Shown one piece after another: positions 42,696 to 50,814 of a stretch of DNA of 64,000 nucleotides. A program made the translations under genes and the position numbers. The notes under the pieces were generated by a model, which worked only from the letters and a program-made list of their open reading frames with translations, searched no databases and was not told the origin of the DNA. Where the stretch lies: contig NZ_VEIY01000007.1 of the NCBI RefSeq assembly GCF_007680845.1, positions 124,001 through 188,000 of the forward strand, in the 5' to 3' direction. Origin of the DNA: Curtobacterium pusillum (GTDB taxonomy: Bacteria; Actinomycetota; Actinomycetes; Actinomycetales; Microbacteriaceae). The first letter of the stretch is position 1, and every line of letters starts with the position of its first letter.

Positions 42696-42739
42696 CGGAC
42701 TGGAGGCGCGGTGCGGGCCCGCACCGCGCCTCCAGTCCG
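42696..42739. terminator. Perfect 44-nt palindrome of the GGAGGCGCGG family
   Basis: Arms 42696-42717 and 42718-42739 are exact reverse complements with no spacer. It lies between the convergent APH-fold gene and glycosyltransferase gene, directly after the stop at 42695. It is the cleanest copy of the GGACTGGAGGCGCGGTGC subtype. Confidence 0.8.
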
Positions 42740-42752
42740 CCCTGGGGTCGCG

Positions 42753-44207
42753 TCAGACCCCGCGGCTGGTGAACGCGCGGATCCGCGCCACGAGACGTGG
42801 GCTGCGGGCGCCGAACGTGAGTGCCGTGAGGCGGCGGAACGAGACCGTGGCGCGGTGCACGAGCAGCCCGGTCGCCTCCGCGATGTCGGAGACGGCGTGC
42901 CACCGGGCCCGGAGCGCCGCGGGATCGATGTCGCTCGCGGCTGCCATGCGCACCAGCTGGACGAGGCTCGCGCCGTCCTTCCACGTGGTGCTCTGGTTCT
43001 CGAAGCGGCGCAGGATGCGGTCGATCGCCGTCGCCCGGTGGTTCGTCACCGCGTGCGACCACCGACGTTCCTGCGCCACCGGGTCGACCAGGATCCACCG
43101 GGGTGCGTTGGCGTTGAGGGTCGAGAGCTGCGCGAAGGTCTCCAGTGCTCCGAGGGCGACCGCGACGTCGAAGATCTGTCGTGGGCGTCCGCCGACCGCG
43201 ATGGCGGCGCCGGGGAAGGACTGTCGGGCCACCCGGACCTGGGCCTTCGGCACGATGATGGTCACGACCGTGTCGTCGGAGGCCGCCGCCAGCGTCTCGC
43301 GGACGCGCGACACCACTTCGTCGGTGATGACCGTGGGCAGGTGGAGCGCGACCCGGACCACGTCGTCGTCGGGCAGGAAGGCGTCCGCGAAGACGTCCAC
43401 GGCGTCGCGGTAGCGAGCGAGGAACAGTGCGATCGCGCCCGCGTAGAACGGGTAGCGCTCGAGCAGGATGCGCTCGTGCTCGAGGCGGAGCGACGGGCCG
43501 CGGTCACCGCTGAAGCTCGTCGACCCGGTGTGCAGGACGAGCGCCCGGTTCGCGAGCACCGAGGTGTACCCGTGCTCGTTGATGCGCAGGCAGAAGTCGT
43601 TCTCCTCGCCGTAGCCGGGGGAGAACACCTCGTCGAACAGTCCGAAGCGGTCGACCATCTCGCGGCGGACGAGGAAGCAGAAGCCCATCGCCACCGGCGA
43701 CACCGTCGAGCGGGGGAGCAGGTACTTCGTCCGACCGTGGAGTTCACGGGTGCGGCGCGGTGCGAGGTTCGCCCGAGGGTTCCGGCGGGCGTAGGGGAAC
43801 GACGCGATCGTCGCGTTGTCGCTGCGCGCGCAGACCACGCCGATCGAGTCGTCCGACGCGAGGACCGCCGTCATCTCGTCGAGGAACCCGGGCATCGGGA
43901 CGGTGTCGCTGTTGAGGAGCAAGACGTCGTTGCCGGTCCGGTCGAGCTCGAGGACGGCGCGGTTGCAGTTGCCGACGAACCCGAGGTTCTTCTCGTTGCG
44001 GGTGTACTCGAAGCCGTCGTGGTCGCCGACGAGCTCGAGGACACGGGCTTCGATCGTGTCGACGCGCGGGCCGACGTCGTTCGCGAGCAGGACCCGGTCG
44101 ACCGAGAAGTCGACGGTCTCGAGGAGCGCCTCGATGCAGCGTTCGAGACCCGGGAGGTCGTCGTAGATCGGGACGACGATCGTGACCGGGCGGCGGTCGC
44201 GGGTCAC
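42753..44207 (-). CDS. GT2 glycosyltransferase with C-terminal extension
   Basis: Predicted cytoplasmic or membrane-associated sugar transferase for a surface polymer. The 484-residue product begins with a GT-A domain: VTIVVPIYDDLPGLERC, NLGFVGNCNRAVLEL, LLLNSDTVPMPGF (DxD-like), MGFCFLVRREMV and SPGYGEENDFCLRI. The C-terminal 200 residues are not recognised. It is a close relative of the product at 60967-62415 (shared SDNATIAS(F/I)PY and NRALVLHTG). GTGA overlap puts it in an operon with the gene upstream. Confidence 0.9.
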   Translation of the reverse strand: MTRDRRPVTIVVPIYDDLPGLERCIEALLETVDFSVDRVLLANDVGPRVDTIEARVLELVGDHDGFEYTRNEKNLGFVGNCNRAVLELDRTGNDVLLLNSDTVPMPGFLDEMTAVLASDDSIGVVCARSDNATIASFPYARRNPRANLAPRRTRELHGRTKYLLPRSTVSPVAMGFCFLVRREMVDRFGLFDEVFSPGYGEENDFCLRINEHGYTSVLANRALVLHTGSTSFSGDRGPSLRLEHERILLERYPFYAGAIALFLARYRDAVDVFADAFLPDDDVVRVALHLPTVITDEVVSRVRETLAAASDDTVVTIIVPKAQVRVARQSFPGAAIAVGGRPRQIFDVAVALGALETFAQLSTLNANAPRWILVDPVAQERRWSHAVTNHRATAIDRILRRFENQSTTWKDGASLVQLVRMAAASDIDPAALRARWHAVSDIAEATGLLVHRATVSFRRLTALTFGARSPRLVARIRAFTSRGV

Positions 44208-45574
44208 CGGCGCGCCAGCTTCCGGACGACGACGCCGGGCCGGGCGAGGAGCCGTCCGACGGTGCCCGAGCGGGACCGCACGCGGTTCGCCAGCAGGCCC
44301 ACCGCCGCGCGGGCGCTCGTCGCGCCGAGCGACGCGTAGGCGCCGGGCAGCTCGAACCAGTACCGGGCGGCCTGGGGGAGTCGGTAGCCCTCCGTGCCGA
44401 CCAGCGCGACCAGGCGCTCGATCGCCGCGGCGTTGTCGTGACCGGCGCCCATGACGGCGGCGAGCCGGTCCGGGGCAGCCGCACCGTGCCTCCTGGCAGT
44501 GGCCGGGTCGGCCGCGTACGCGGCGAGGGCGTCGGCGAGGGCCGCGGTGTCGTCCGCGTCGACCAGGGTGCCGGTGACGCCGGGGTCGACGAGTTCCGCG
44601 CTACCGCCCTGACGGGTGGCGACGACGGCCTTGCCGAGCGTCATGTACTCCGCCGTCGTGCGGCCGAACGCCTCGATCGTCGAGGGGGTGATGCAGACGT
44701 CGGCGGCCTCGATGAACGGGGCGGGGGTGTGCTGCTCGCCGGCGAACACGACGTGCTCGGCGACGCCGAGGGCGCGCGCCCGTTCCGTGAGGCGTTGGTC
44801 TTCGCCCGGGTGCTTCCAGCTGCCCACGAAGCAGACGCTCGCGGTCACGCCGCGCTCACACAGGGCACCGAGGGCGTCGATGACGCGGTGCTGGCCCTTG
44901 GACTCCTCGACCCGACCGAGCACGGTGATCCGGAGGCCGGGGTCGGACCGCGGGAACGGCAGGACGGCCGGCGCTTCGTCCTTGGTCGCCAGGAGGCGCT
45001 CGGTGTCGACCGTCGGGTAGGCGACGGACAGCTTGTCGGCGGGCACGTACTGCGCGAGGTGGGCGCGCATCGCCTCGGAGTTCGTGATGACCGCACCTGA
45101 CAGGAGGCCGATGTCACCGAGGGTGCCGGCGCGGCCGGTCTGGAACTGCAGGCCGTGGTCGAGGTCGCCGTACTCGCGGACGAACCAGGCCTGCGGGATG
45201 CCGAGGACGGCGGCGGCGAACGACGCCCACGGGGCGACGAGGGTGTTCGTCACGACGAGGTCGGGGCGCTGGCGCTCGTACTTCCGGATGATCGCGTTCA
45301 CCGCGGCGTAGTCGACCGTGGCGAACGCGGCGCGCTCGGCGGCCGGGGCCGGCTGCGGACTCGGCAGGGCCCACCCGCGGAACCGGAGGGCGTCGTACGC
45401 CCAACCGCGTTCTTCGAGGGCGTCGATGAACTTGCCGCGAGGGGCCTTCGTGACGAAGGTCGGCGTGAGCGTCGGGTCTTGTGCCTGCCAGTCCTCCACG
45501 AAGCGGAGGAGAGACCGCTCAGCTCCACCGAGGTTCACCGGTGCGGTGGAGTGGTTGGCGAAACTGACGATCAC
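44204..45574 (-). CDS. GT4-type glycosyltransferase
   Basis: GT-B fold retaining glycosyltransferase. The 456-residue product has an N-terminal acceptor domain (FANHSTAPVNLGGAERSLL), VRITVLGRVEESKGQHRV, GEQHTPAPFIEAADVCI and the donor-binding STIEAFGRTTAEYMTLGKA with EX7E spacing. GTG at 45574 is preceded by TAGAGT at 6 nt. It is divergent from the ABC exporter genes. Sugar and acceptor unknown; location suggests surface glycan. Confidence 0.9.
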   Translation of the reverse strand: MIVSFANHSTAPVNLGGAERSLLRFVEDWQAQDPTLTPTFVTKAPRGKFIDALEERGWAYDALRFRGWALPSPQPAPAAERAAFATVDYAAVNAIIRKYERQRPDLVVTNTLVAPWASFAAAVLGIPQAWFVREYGDLDHGLQFQTGRAGTLGDIGLLSGAVITNSEAMRAHLAQYVPADKLSVAYPTVDTERLLATKDEAPAVLPFPRSDPGLRITVLGRVEESKGQHRVIDALGALCERGVTASVCFVGSWKHPGEDQRLTERARALGVAEHVVFAGEQHTPAPFIEAADVCITPSTIEAFGRTTAEYMTLGKAVVATRQGGSAELVDPGVTGTLVDADDTAALADALAAYAADPATARRHGAAAPDRLAAVMGAGHDNAAAIERLVALVGTEGYRLPQAARYWFELPGAYASLGATSARAAVGLLANRVRSRSGTVGRLLARPGVVVRKLARR

Positions 45575-45580
45575 CTTGTC

Positions 45581-45586
45581 ACTCTA
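45581..45586 (-). promoter_or_regulatory. -10 element (TAGAGT) of the GT4 gene, probably leaderless
   Basis: Minus-strand TAGAGT is separated from the GTG at 45574 by 6 nt. The opposite direction has a weaker -10, GAGAAT (45672-45677), for the exporter genes. Confidence 0.55.
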
Positions 45587-45712
45587 CAAAGGAATCGGCG
45601 AGTCTTCGTCACGTCGAGCCCCTCTGGGGACAACTCGCGCCCACGATCCGTGCATCATGCAACTCGTGTGCGAGAATGTCTCGTCCCCGAAAACCCTGTG
45701 AGGAGCGCTCCG

Positions 45713-46564
45713 TTGCGCCCCGGAGGAGTCAGCACCCGAAGCATGACGTACCTGAACGAGCTCATGTCTTCGCGCGAGCTACTGGCGAACCTGACCGCAC
45801 GCGAAGTCAAGGGCAAGTACCGCCGCACGGTCTTCGGGCAGCTGTGGTCCCTCATCAACCCGCTCGCGACGATGCTGATCTACACGATCGTGTACTCGTT
45901 CATCTTCCGGGCACGGCTCGAGGTCGGGAACCCGAGCGGGCTGAACATCTACCCGCTGTGGCTGATGTGCGGGCTGCTGCCGTGGATCTTCGCCCGCAAC
46001 GTGATCAACTCGGGCATGACCTCGATCGTGTCGAACGGGTCGCTGATCAAGAAGGTGTACTTCCCGCGGATGACGCTGCCGCTCGCGGCAGTCGGGTCGT
46101 TCGGGTTCACCTGGCTGGTCGAGATGGGCGTTCTGCTGATCGCGCTCGCCATCGCCGGCTCGAAGTGGTACCTCTTCCTGCCGGTCATCGCGCTCACGAT
46201 GGTGTTCCTGGCGATGTTCGCCGCCGGCCTCGGGCTGATCCTGTCGATCATCAACGTGCACTTCCGCGACATGCAGCACCTCGTCGGCATCGCCCTGCAG
46301 ATGTGGATGTACCTGTCCCCGATCATCTACCCCCTGTCGCTCGTCGAGGACGCCGCGAACAAGGCCGGGCACCCCTGGATCCTCCACCTGTACAAGCTCA
46401 ACCCCATCGAGCGGTTCTCCGTGGTCTTCCGTGACCTCATGTACGACAACCGTCTCCCGAACTGGACCGACCTGGTCGGGTGTGCCATCGCCGGATGTGC
46501 GTCGCTCGCACTCGGCTACGTCGTGTTCTCCCGCAACGAGAAGAAGCTGGCAGAACTGCTGTGA
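45713..46564 (+). CDS. Polysaccharide/teichoic acid ABC exporter, permease (TagG/Wzm type)
   Basis: ABC-2 membrane subunit that exports lipid-linked polymer across the membrane. The 283-residue product (from TTG at 45713) has about six helices and the family features FGQLWSLINPLATMLIYTIV, NVINSGMTSIVSNGSLIKKV (the gate-helix region) and LYKLNPIERFSVVFRDLMY. TTG has AGGAG 7 nt upstream; ATG at 45743 is a possible later start with GGAGGAG at 14 nt. It overlaps the ATPase gene by GTGA. Confidence 0.92.
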   Translation: MRPGGVSTRSMTYLNELMSSRELLANLTAREVKGKYRRTVFGQLWSLINPLATMLIYTIVYSFIFRARLEVGNPSGLNIYPLWLMCGLLPWIFARNVINSGMTSIVSNGSLIKKVYFPRMTLPLAAVGSFGFTWLVEMGVLLIALAIAGSKWYLFLPVIALTMVFLAMFAAGLGLILSIINVHFRDMQHLVGIALQMWMYLSPIIYPLSLVEDAANKAGHPWILHLYKLNPIERFSVVFRDLMYDNRLPNWTDLVGCAIAGCASLALGYVVFSRNEKKLAELL

Positions 46565-47289
46565 ACGATCCCGCTGTCTCCGTCGAGCACGTTTCGAAGC
46601 GATTCCGCATGTACCACGAGCGGAACGACTCGCTGAAGAGCATGGTCATGCGCGGGAAGAAGTCCGTGCACGAGGACTTCTGGGCGCTCAAGGACGTGTC
46701 GTTCGAGGTTCCACAAGGGTCCACCTTCGGGCTCATCGGCAAGAACGGCTCGGGCAAGTCGACGCTGCTCAAGTGCCTGGCGAAGATCCTGTGGCCGGAA
46801 GCGGGCTCGATCACCGCCCGCGGCAAGCAGGCGTCGCTGCTCGAGGTCGGATCCGGGTTCCACCCCGAGCTCTCCGGCCGTGAGAACGTGTTCCTCAACG
46901 GGTCGATCCTCGGGATGAGCCGCAAGGAGGTTGCGCGGAAGTTCGACGAGATCGTGTCGTTCTCCGGGGTTGGGAACTTCATCGACCAGCCCGTGAAGAA
47001 CTACTCGTCGGGCATGTACGTGCGACTCGGGTTCTCTGTCGCCGTTGCGGTCACACCCGAGATCTTGGTCGTCGACGAGGTGCTCGCCGTCGGCGACGCG
47101 ACGTTCCGCAAGCGCTGCCAGACGAAGTTCAAGGAGATGCGGGACGACGGCCGGACCGTCATCTTGGTCTCTCACTCGATGGGCACAGTGAAGGACATGT
47201 GCGACCAGGTCGCGTGGCTCAGCGAAGGCGAGCTGAAGATGATCGGTGAGACAAAGAAGGTCGTTGCTGCGTACGAGGCCACCGTCTGA
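46561..47289 (+). CDS. Polysaccharide/teichoic acid ABC exporter, ATPase (TagH/Wzt type)
   Basis: ATP-hydrolysing subunit of the exporter. The 242-residue product has Walker A GLIGKNGSGKSTLL, signature YSSGMYVRLGFSVA, Walker B EILVVDEVLAVGD and switch His in VILVSHSMGTV. It has no C-terminal carbohydrate-binding domain of the long Wzt type, so export probably does not need recognition of a capped glycan end; this fits TagH- or RfbE-short types. Start GTG overlaps the permease stop. Confidence 0.93.
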   Translation: MNDPAVSVEHVSKRFRMYHERNDSLKSMVMRGKKSVHEDFWALKDVSFEVPQGSTFGLIGKNGSGKSTLLKCLAKILWPEAGSITARGKQASLLEVGSGFHPELSGRENVFLNGSILGMSRKEVARKFDEIVSFSGVGNFIDQPVKNYSSGMYVRLGFSVAVAVTPEILVVDEVLAVGDATFRKRCQTKFKEMRDDGRTVILVSHSMGTVKDMCDQVAWLSEGELKMIGETKKVVAAYEATV

Positions 47290-47303
47290 GGCAAAGCTCC
47301 GCA

Positions 47304-47309
47304 TAGGGT
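47304..47309 (+). promoter_or_regulatory. -10 element (TAGGGT) of the acyltransferase gene, probably leaderless
   Basis: TAGGGT lies 6 nt before the GTG at 47316 and only 14 nt after the ATPase stop, so the gene has its own promoter. Confidence 0.55.
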
Positions 47310-47315
47310 TGACGC

Positions 47316-48017
47316 GTGCAAACGGACCTTGAGCAGCTGGCACCCTATTCCGACGAGCGCGGGAACCGGATCGAGTACACCGGTCCGGTACGTCGGAACG
47401 TACGCATCACCTTCCGGGGTTCGAACAACGTCGTTCGGGTCGACGAACGTGCTCGCCTGGGACGTCTGGTCCTCAACCTCGACTGCGACAACGGACTGTT
47501 CGAGATCGGACCGAACGCGGGCGCACCGTCGTTCGACGCCAACATCAGGATCGGTCAGGATTCCGCCGTGGTGGTGGGGGCGAACACATCGACCACGGCG
47601 AACTGCGTCATCTCGGCGACTGAGGGAACGACGGTGAAGATCGGTGACGACGTGATGATCGCGTCCCATGTTCAGATCCGAGCGGACGATGCGCACCCCA
47701 TCTTCGACGTCCGAACGGGCAAGCGGGTCAATGTCTCGCGATCGATCGACATCGGTCACCACGTGTGGCTCGCCCTCGGGGTGACCGTCCTCGGCGGGGC
47801 GAGGATCGGACGCGGGTCCGTCATCGGAACAGGATCAATCCTCACGGGGACCGTGCCAAACAACTGCATCGCGGTGGGCACACCCGCCCGAGTGGTGCGC
47901 AGGGACATCGCCTGGGAACGACCGCACCTGTCGCTCAAGGCTCCTTTCTACAAGCCAGACGCCTCGACTGTCGAGCGATCGCCGTTCTGGGAGCTCACCG
48001 ACGAGGAGAGCGCCTGA
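47316..48017 (+). CDS. Hexapeptide-repeat (LbetaH) acyltransferase
   Basis: Probable O-acetyltransferase or related acyl-CoA-dependent enzyme that decorates the glycan. The 233-residue product has degenerate hexapeptide repeats throughout (IGQDSAVVVGANTSTTANCV, VKIGDDVMIASHVQIRA) and a family C-terminal half with IDIGHHVWLALGVTVLGGAR and IAVGTPARVV. Its last 70 nt overlap the convergent GT2-TagF gene. Acceptor unknown. Confidence 0.88.
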   Translation: MQTDLEQLAPYSDERGNRIEYTGPVRRNVRITFRGSNNVVRVDERARLGRLVLNLDCDNGLFEIGPNAGAPSFDANIRIGQDSAVVVGANTSTTANCVISATEGTTVKIGDDVMIASHVQIRADDAHPIFDVRTGKRVNVSRSIDIGHHVWLALGVTVLGGARIGRGSVIGTGSILTGTVPNNCIAVGTPARVVRRDIAWERPHLSLKAPFYKPDASTVERSPFWELTDEESA

Positions 48018-50680
48018 TCCTCCGGCTGGGCCGTTCCGGTGGGCTCAGTGTGGCGTGGCCCGCCGGTGAGCCACTCCATCGCCGTGACGACTCGCTCAGA
48101 GTTGCGACCGTCGCGGGTCACGAACGTCGCGGCGGCGCGCTTTCGGAACGCTGCTGACGGGCGGAAGCCCTGTTCGGCGATCTGCTTCACTGCGCGTTCG
48201 ACTGCCTCCACGGAACTCGTGACCTCACCGAACCCGTCACGGTCGTAGTCGAAGTACCCGCGGCGGCCGCTGTGTGAGCCGCCGAAGAACTCCTTCATGT
48301 CGAAGTGGAAGTACACGACGGGGACGTCGATGAAGGCGGCATCGAACGCGAGGGACGAGAAGTCCGTGACGAAGGCAGCGGTACGAGCGAGAACGTCCTG
48401 GATCCCGGTGGTTGCGAAGTCGAGGACCTCGACGTCAGCAGGGAGATCGAAGTCGGAGAGGTACGGGCGGAGCAGCGGATGCGGCATGAGCGCGAGCCGC
48501 TTGCCCGTGCGGGTGGCGAGTTCACGCAACGCCGGCGAGGACATCAGCGCGGTGTACTCCTTGGCGAATCGACTCTCCATGAAGCGGTCGTCGCGTTCCC
48601 AAGCGCCGGAGCCTGCGACTTGAGCACCTACGAGGTAGTGGCGCCATGTCGGCATGACGAGAATGAGGTCGCGACCTTCCTGGCCGACGGCGCGACTCTT
48701 CTCGAGCAACGCGTCGAAGCGGGGGAGCCCGGTCAGCACCACCTCGTGCTCGGAGAAGATCCACTGGCCGTCACCCGCGATAGCCAGCTTCTCCTGGGGC
48801 GTGGAGACCACGAACAGATCGGGCCGCTTTGAGTTCAGCCAGCGGGAGAGGTCGTAGTTGATGACCCCGTGCTGAAGGAAGGTGAAGTGGAACCGCGGCT
48901 GTCCGAACTTCGCAACGGGGAGTGGCCTCGTGACGAAGTCTGCGATGTGCGAGGAGGCGACATGTTCGGCGTGGAGCATGAGCTGGACCCACTCGAGCGA
49001 GCGGAACGCCACCATCCGGAAGCCTTCTCGCTTCAGGCGGTCCCAGTCCTTCGAATCCCGGTTCAGGACGAAGAAGGCATTGATGTCGGGACGGTGACGG
49101 AGCACGTAGCGGTAGGCGTGCTCGGCGTTGTCGTTGGCGTCGGTGTCGCGGTCGATGAACACCCATGCTCTGCTGAAACGTTCCCGGGCTCGACCGCGGC
49201 GCGCGAGCGGCGGAGCCACCGCGTCCCGGAGTGCGGTGCGGCCCAGAGCCTTCCGAACGTCGAGCGCCCGTTTCCGAACAGAGCGCCAAGCGTACTGCTT
49301 GTTGGTGAGCTCGATGCCGTTGGGATCGGCGACCCTGCGACGTTGCCCGAGGATCTGCGGTTCGAGTTGCCGTCGCGTGAGCGTGGCGTAGTGGTTCGGG
49401 ACCTCGCCGCGGGCGAACACGACCTGCTGACCGTCCACGTGCATCTCCGTGACGTGACCACGGGGGATCCAGATGATGCGGCGACGCACGAGCGGACGAC
49501 CGTAGAAGACGAAGTCCTGCACGGTCTCGAACACGGGATCCACCTCGTGCCCGTCGACGAGGATGCGCTCCTCGGGGGTGTCCCGGGTGAACCAGTACTG
49601 GAGCTGGACGAGCTGATGCGATTCGTCCACCTGGGCGAGGTTGACCGTGCTCGGGCGGTCCGGTTCGACGCGGTAGCCCATCAGCATCGCTCGGCGGACG
49701 GCGAACTCGACCGGGAGGAGATCGAAGGATCGGACCGCTTCTGAACCGACGCGTTCGAGCACCTCGCTGGCCAGCTCGTGGAACTCGTCGAACGCGTCGA
49801 CCGGGGCGAGCGCCGAGGGAGAACGGATCGCGCGTTCACGGCGGAAGTACCCGACCAGGTCGTACAGGACGGTGTTCGCGACCCAGCGGTCCACACGACC
49901 GAGACGGGACGCCTCGTCGAGGAGCCCTAGGTGGCCGTGACGAAGGACGTCGGTGTACTTCCGACGGTCTTCGTGACTCGTCTGCATCGTGGAGGTGCCG
50001 TCTCCACGCTGACGGTAGCGGTACTTGGCCGAGGCCATCAGCCCGATCTGGTGCAAGCCGTTCCGGAGCAGGTAGCGAGCGACGAAGTGTGCGTCCTCGA
50101 ACGTCGGACGGACCCGCCCGTCGAACCGCACCTGCGAAGCCTCGACCAGGTCGCGACGGACGAACGCGGCGTTCACCCCGGTCTGGACGATGGGGTCGAG
50201 ACGCATGTCGACGATCCGCGAGCCCTTCTCAAAGCGCTTGCGCGACGGGTGACCGTCGGTCACGTTGCCGTCATCGTCCAGCAGCAGCTGGTGCGCCGCA
50301 AGAAGGGCCACCTCGTCCGACGCGTGCAGCTCGATGAACTTCGCAACCTCCTCGAAGTAGCGTTCGCCGAGCTCGTCGTCCGCATCGACGAAGGTGAGCC
50401 ACTGCCCGTCGGCGTGTGCAATTCCAGCGTTGCGGGCGTCCGCGATCCACTTGTTCGACTGATGGAGCACGATGGCGTTCGCCGGGTGATGGCGGCACCA
50501 CTCGTCGAGCAGAGACCCCGTCGAGTCAGTCGATCCGTCGTCGACGAAGACGAACTGCAGGCGATTCTCATCGATCGTCTGTCGCTCGAACGACGCGAGG
50601 AGCGTCGGGAGGTAGCGTGCCACGTCGTGCGCGGCGACGACGACGGAGATGAGTGGCGTTGCTCGGATCGCTGTGGCCAT
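47948..50680 (-). CDS. Bifunctional GT2 glycosyltransferase / CDP-glycerol glycerophosphotransferase (TagF-like)
   Basis: The 910-residue product fuses an N-terminal GT-A domain (SVVVAAHDVARYLPTLL, FVFVDDGSTDSTGSL, LTFVDADDELG) to a C-terminal CDP-glycerol:poly(glycerophosphate) transferase domain. The latter has VASSHIADF, FTFLQHGVINYDLS, LTGLPRFDALLE, LVMPTWRHYL, LMPHPLLRPYL and VTDFSSLAFDAAF, the TagF family signature. It could make a polyol-phosphate polymer with interspersed sugars, exported by the neighbouring ABC pair. ATG near 50680 follows an expected hydrophilic start (MATAIRATPLIS). The central 200 residues are a linker with beta-rich segments. Confidence 0.9.
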   Translation of the reverse strand: MATAIRATPLISVVVAAHDVARYLPTLLASFERQTIDENRLQFVFVDDGSTDSTGSLLDEWCRHHPANAIVLHQSNKWIADARNAGIAHADGQWLTFVDADDELGERYFEEVAKFIELHASDEVALLAAHQLLLDDDGNVTDGHPSRKRFEKGSRIVDMRLDPIVQTGVNAAFVRRDLVEASQVRFDGRVRPTFEDAHFVARYLLRNGLHQIGLMASAKYRYRQRGDGTSTMQTSHEDRRKYTDVLRHGHLGLLDEASRLGRVDRWVANTVLYDLVGYFRRERAIRSPSALAPVDAFDEFHELASEVLERVGSEAVRSFDLLPVEFAVRRAMLMGYRVEPDRPSTVNLAQVDESHQLVQLQYWFTRDTPEERILVDGHEVDPVFETVQDFVFYGRPLVRRRIIWIPRGHVTEMHVDGQQVVFARGEVPNHYATLTRRQLEPQILGQRRRVADPNGIELTNKQYAWRSVRKRALDVRKALGRTALRDAVAPPLARRGRARERFSRAWVFIDRDTDANDNAEHAYRYVLRHRPDINAFFVLNRDSKDWDRLKREGFRMVAFRSLEWVQLMLHAEHVASSHIADFVTRPLPVAKFGQPRFHFTFLQHGVINYDLSRWLNSKRPDLFVVSTPQEKLAIAGDGQWIFSEHEVVLTGLPRFDALLEKSRAVGQEGRDLILVMPTWRHYLVGAQVAGSGAWERDDRFMESRFAKEYTALMSSPALRELATRTGKRLALMPHPLLRPYLSDFDLPADVEVLDFATTGIQDVLARTAAFVTDFSSLAFDAAFIDVPVVYFHFDMKEFFGGSHSGRRGYFDYDRDGFGEVTSSVEAVERAVKQIAEQGFRPSAAFRKRAAATFVTRDGRNSERVVTAMEWLTGGPRHTEPTGTAQPEDQALSSSVSSQNGDRSTVEASGL

Positions 50681-50704
50681 GCGGTCGACCGGCTCCCTGT
50701 CTAC

Positions 50705-50741
50705 GTGAGGTACGTGCTGCGCGGGTGAGGCGCGTGCTGCG
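50705..50741 (+). repeat. Direct repeat in the divergent promoter region
   Basis: GTGAGGTACGTGCTGCG (50705-50721) is repeated as GTGAGGCGCGTGCTGCG (50725-50741), a 20-bp period (two helical turns). It lies between the divergent GT2-TagF and GT2 genes, next to a -10-like TAGTTT (50743-50748). Confidence 0.6.
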
Positions 50742-50814
50742 ATAGTTTAGGGCGGAAGTCGAGGACGGCTCGTCGCGGCCCGTGCGACCCGAACGTGGTG
50801 AACCCCTGGAGAAG

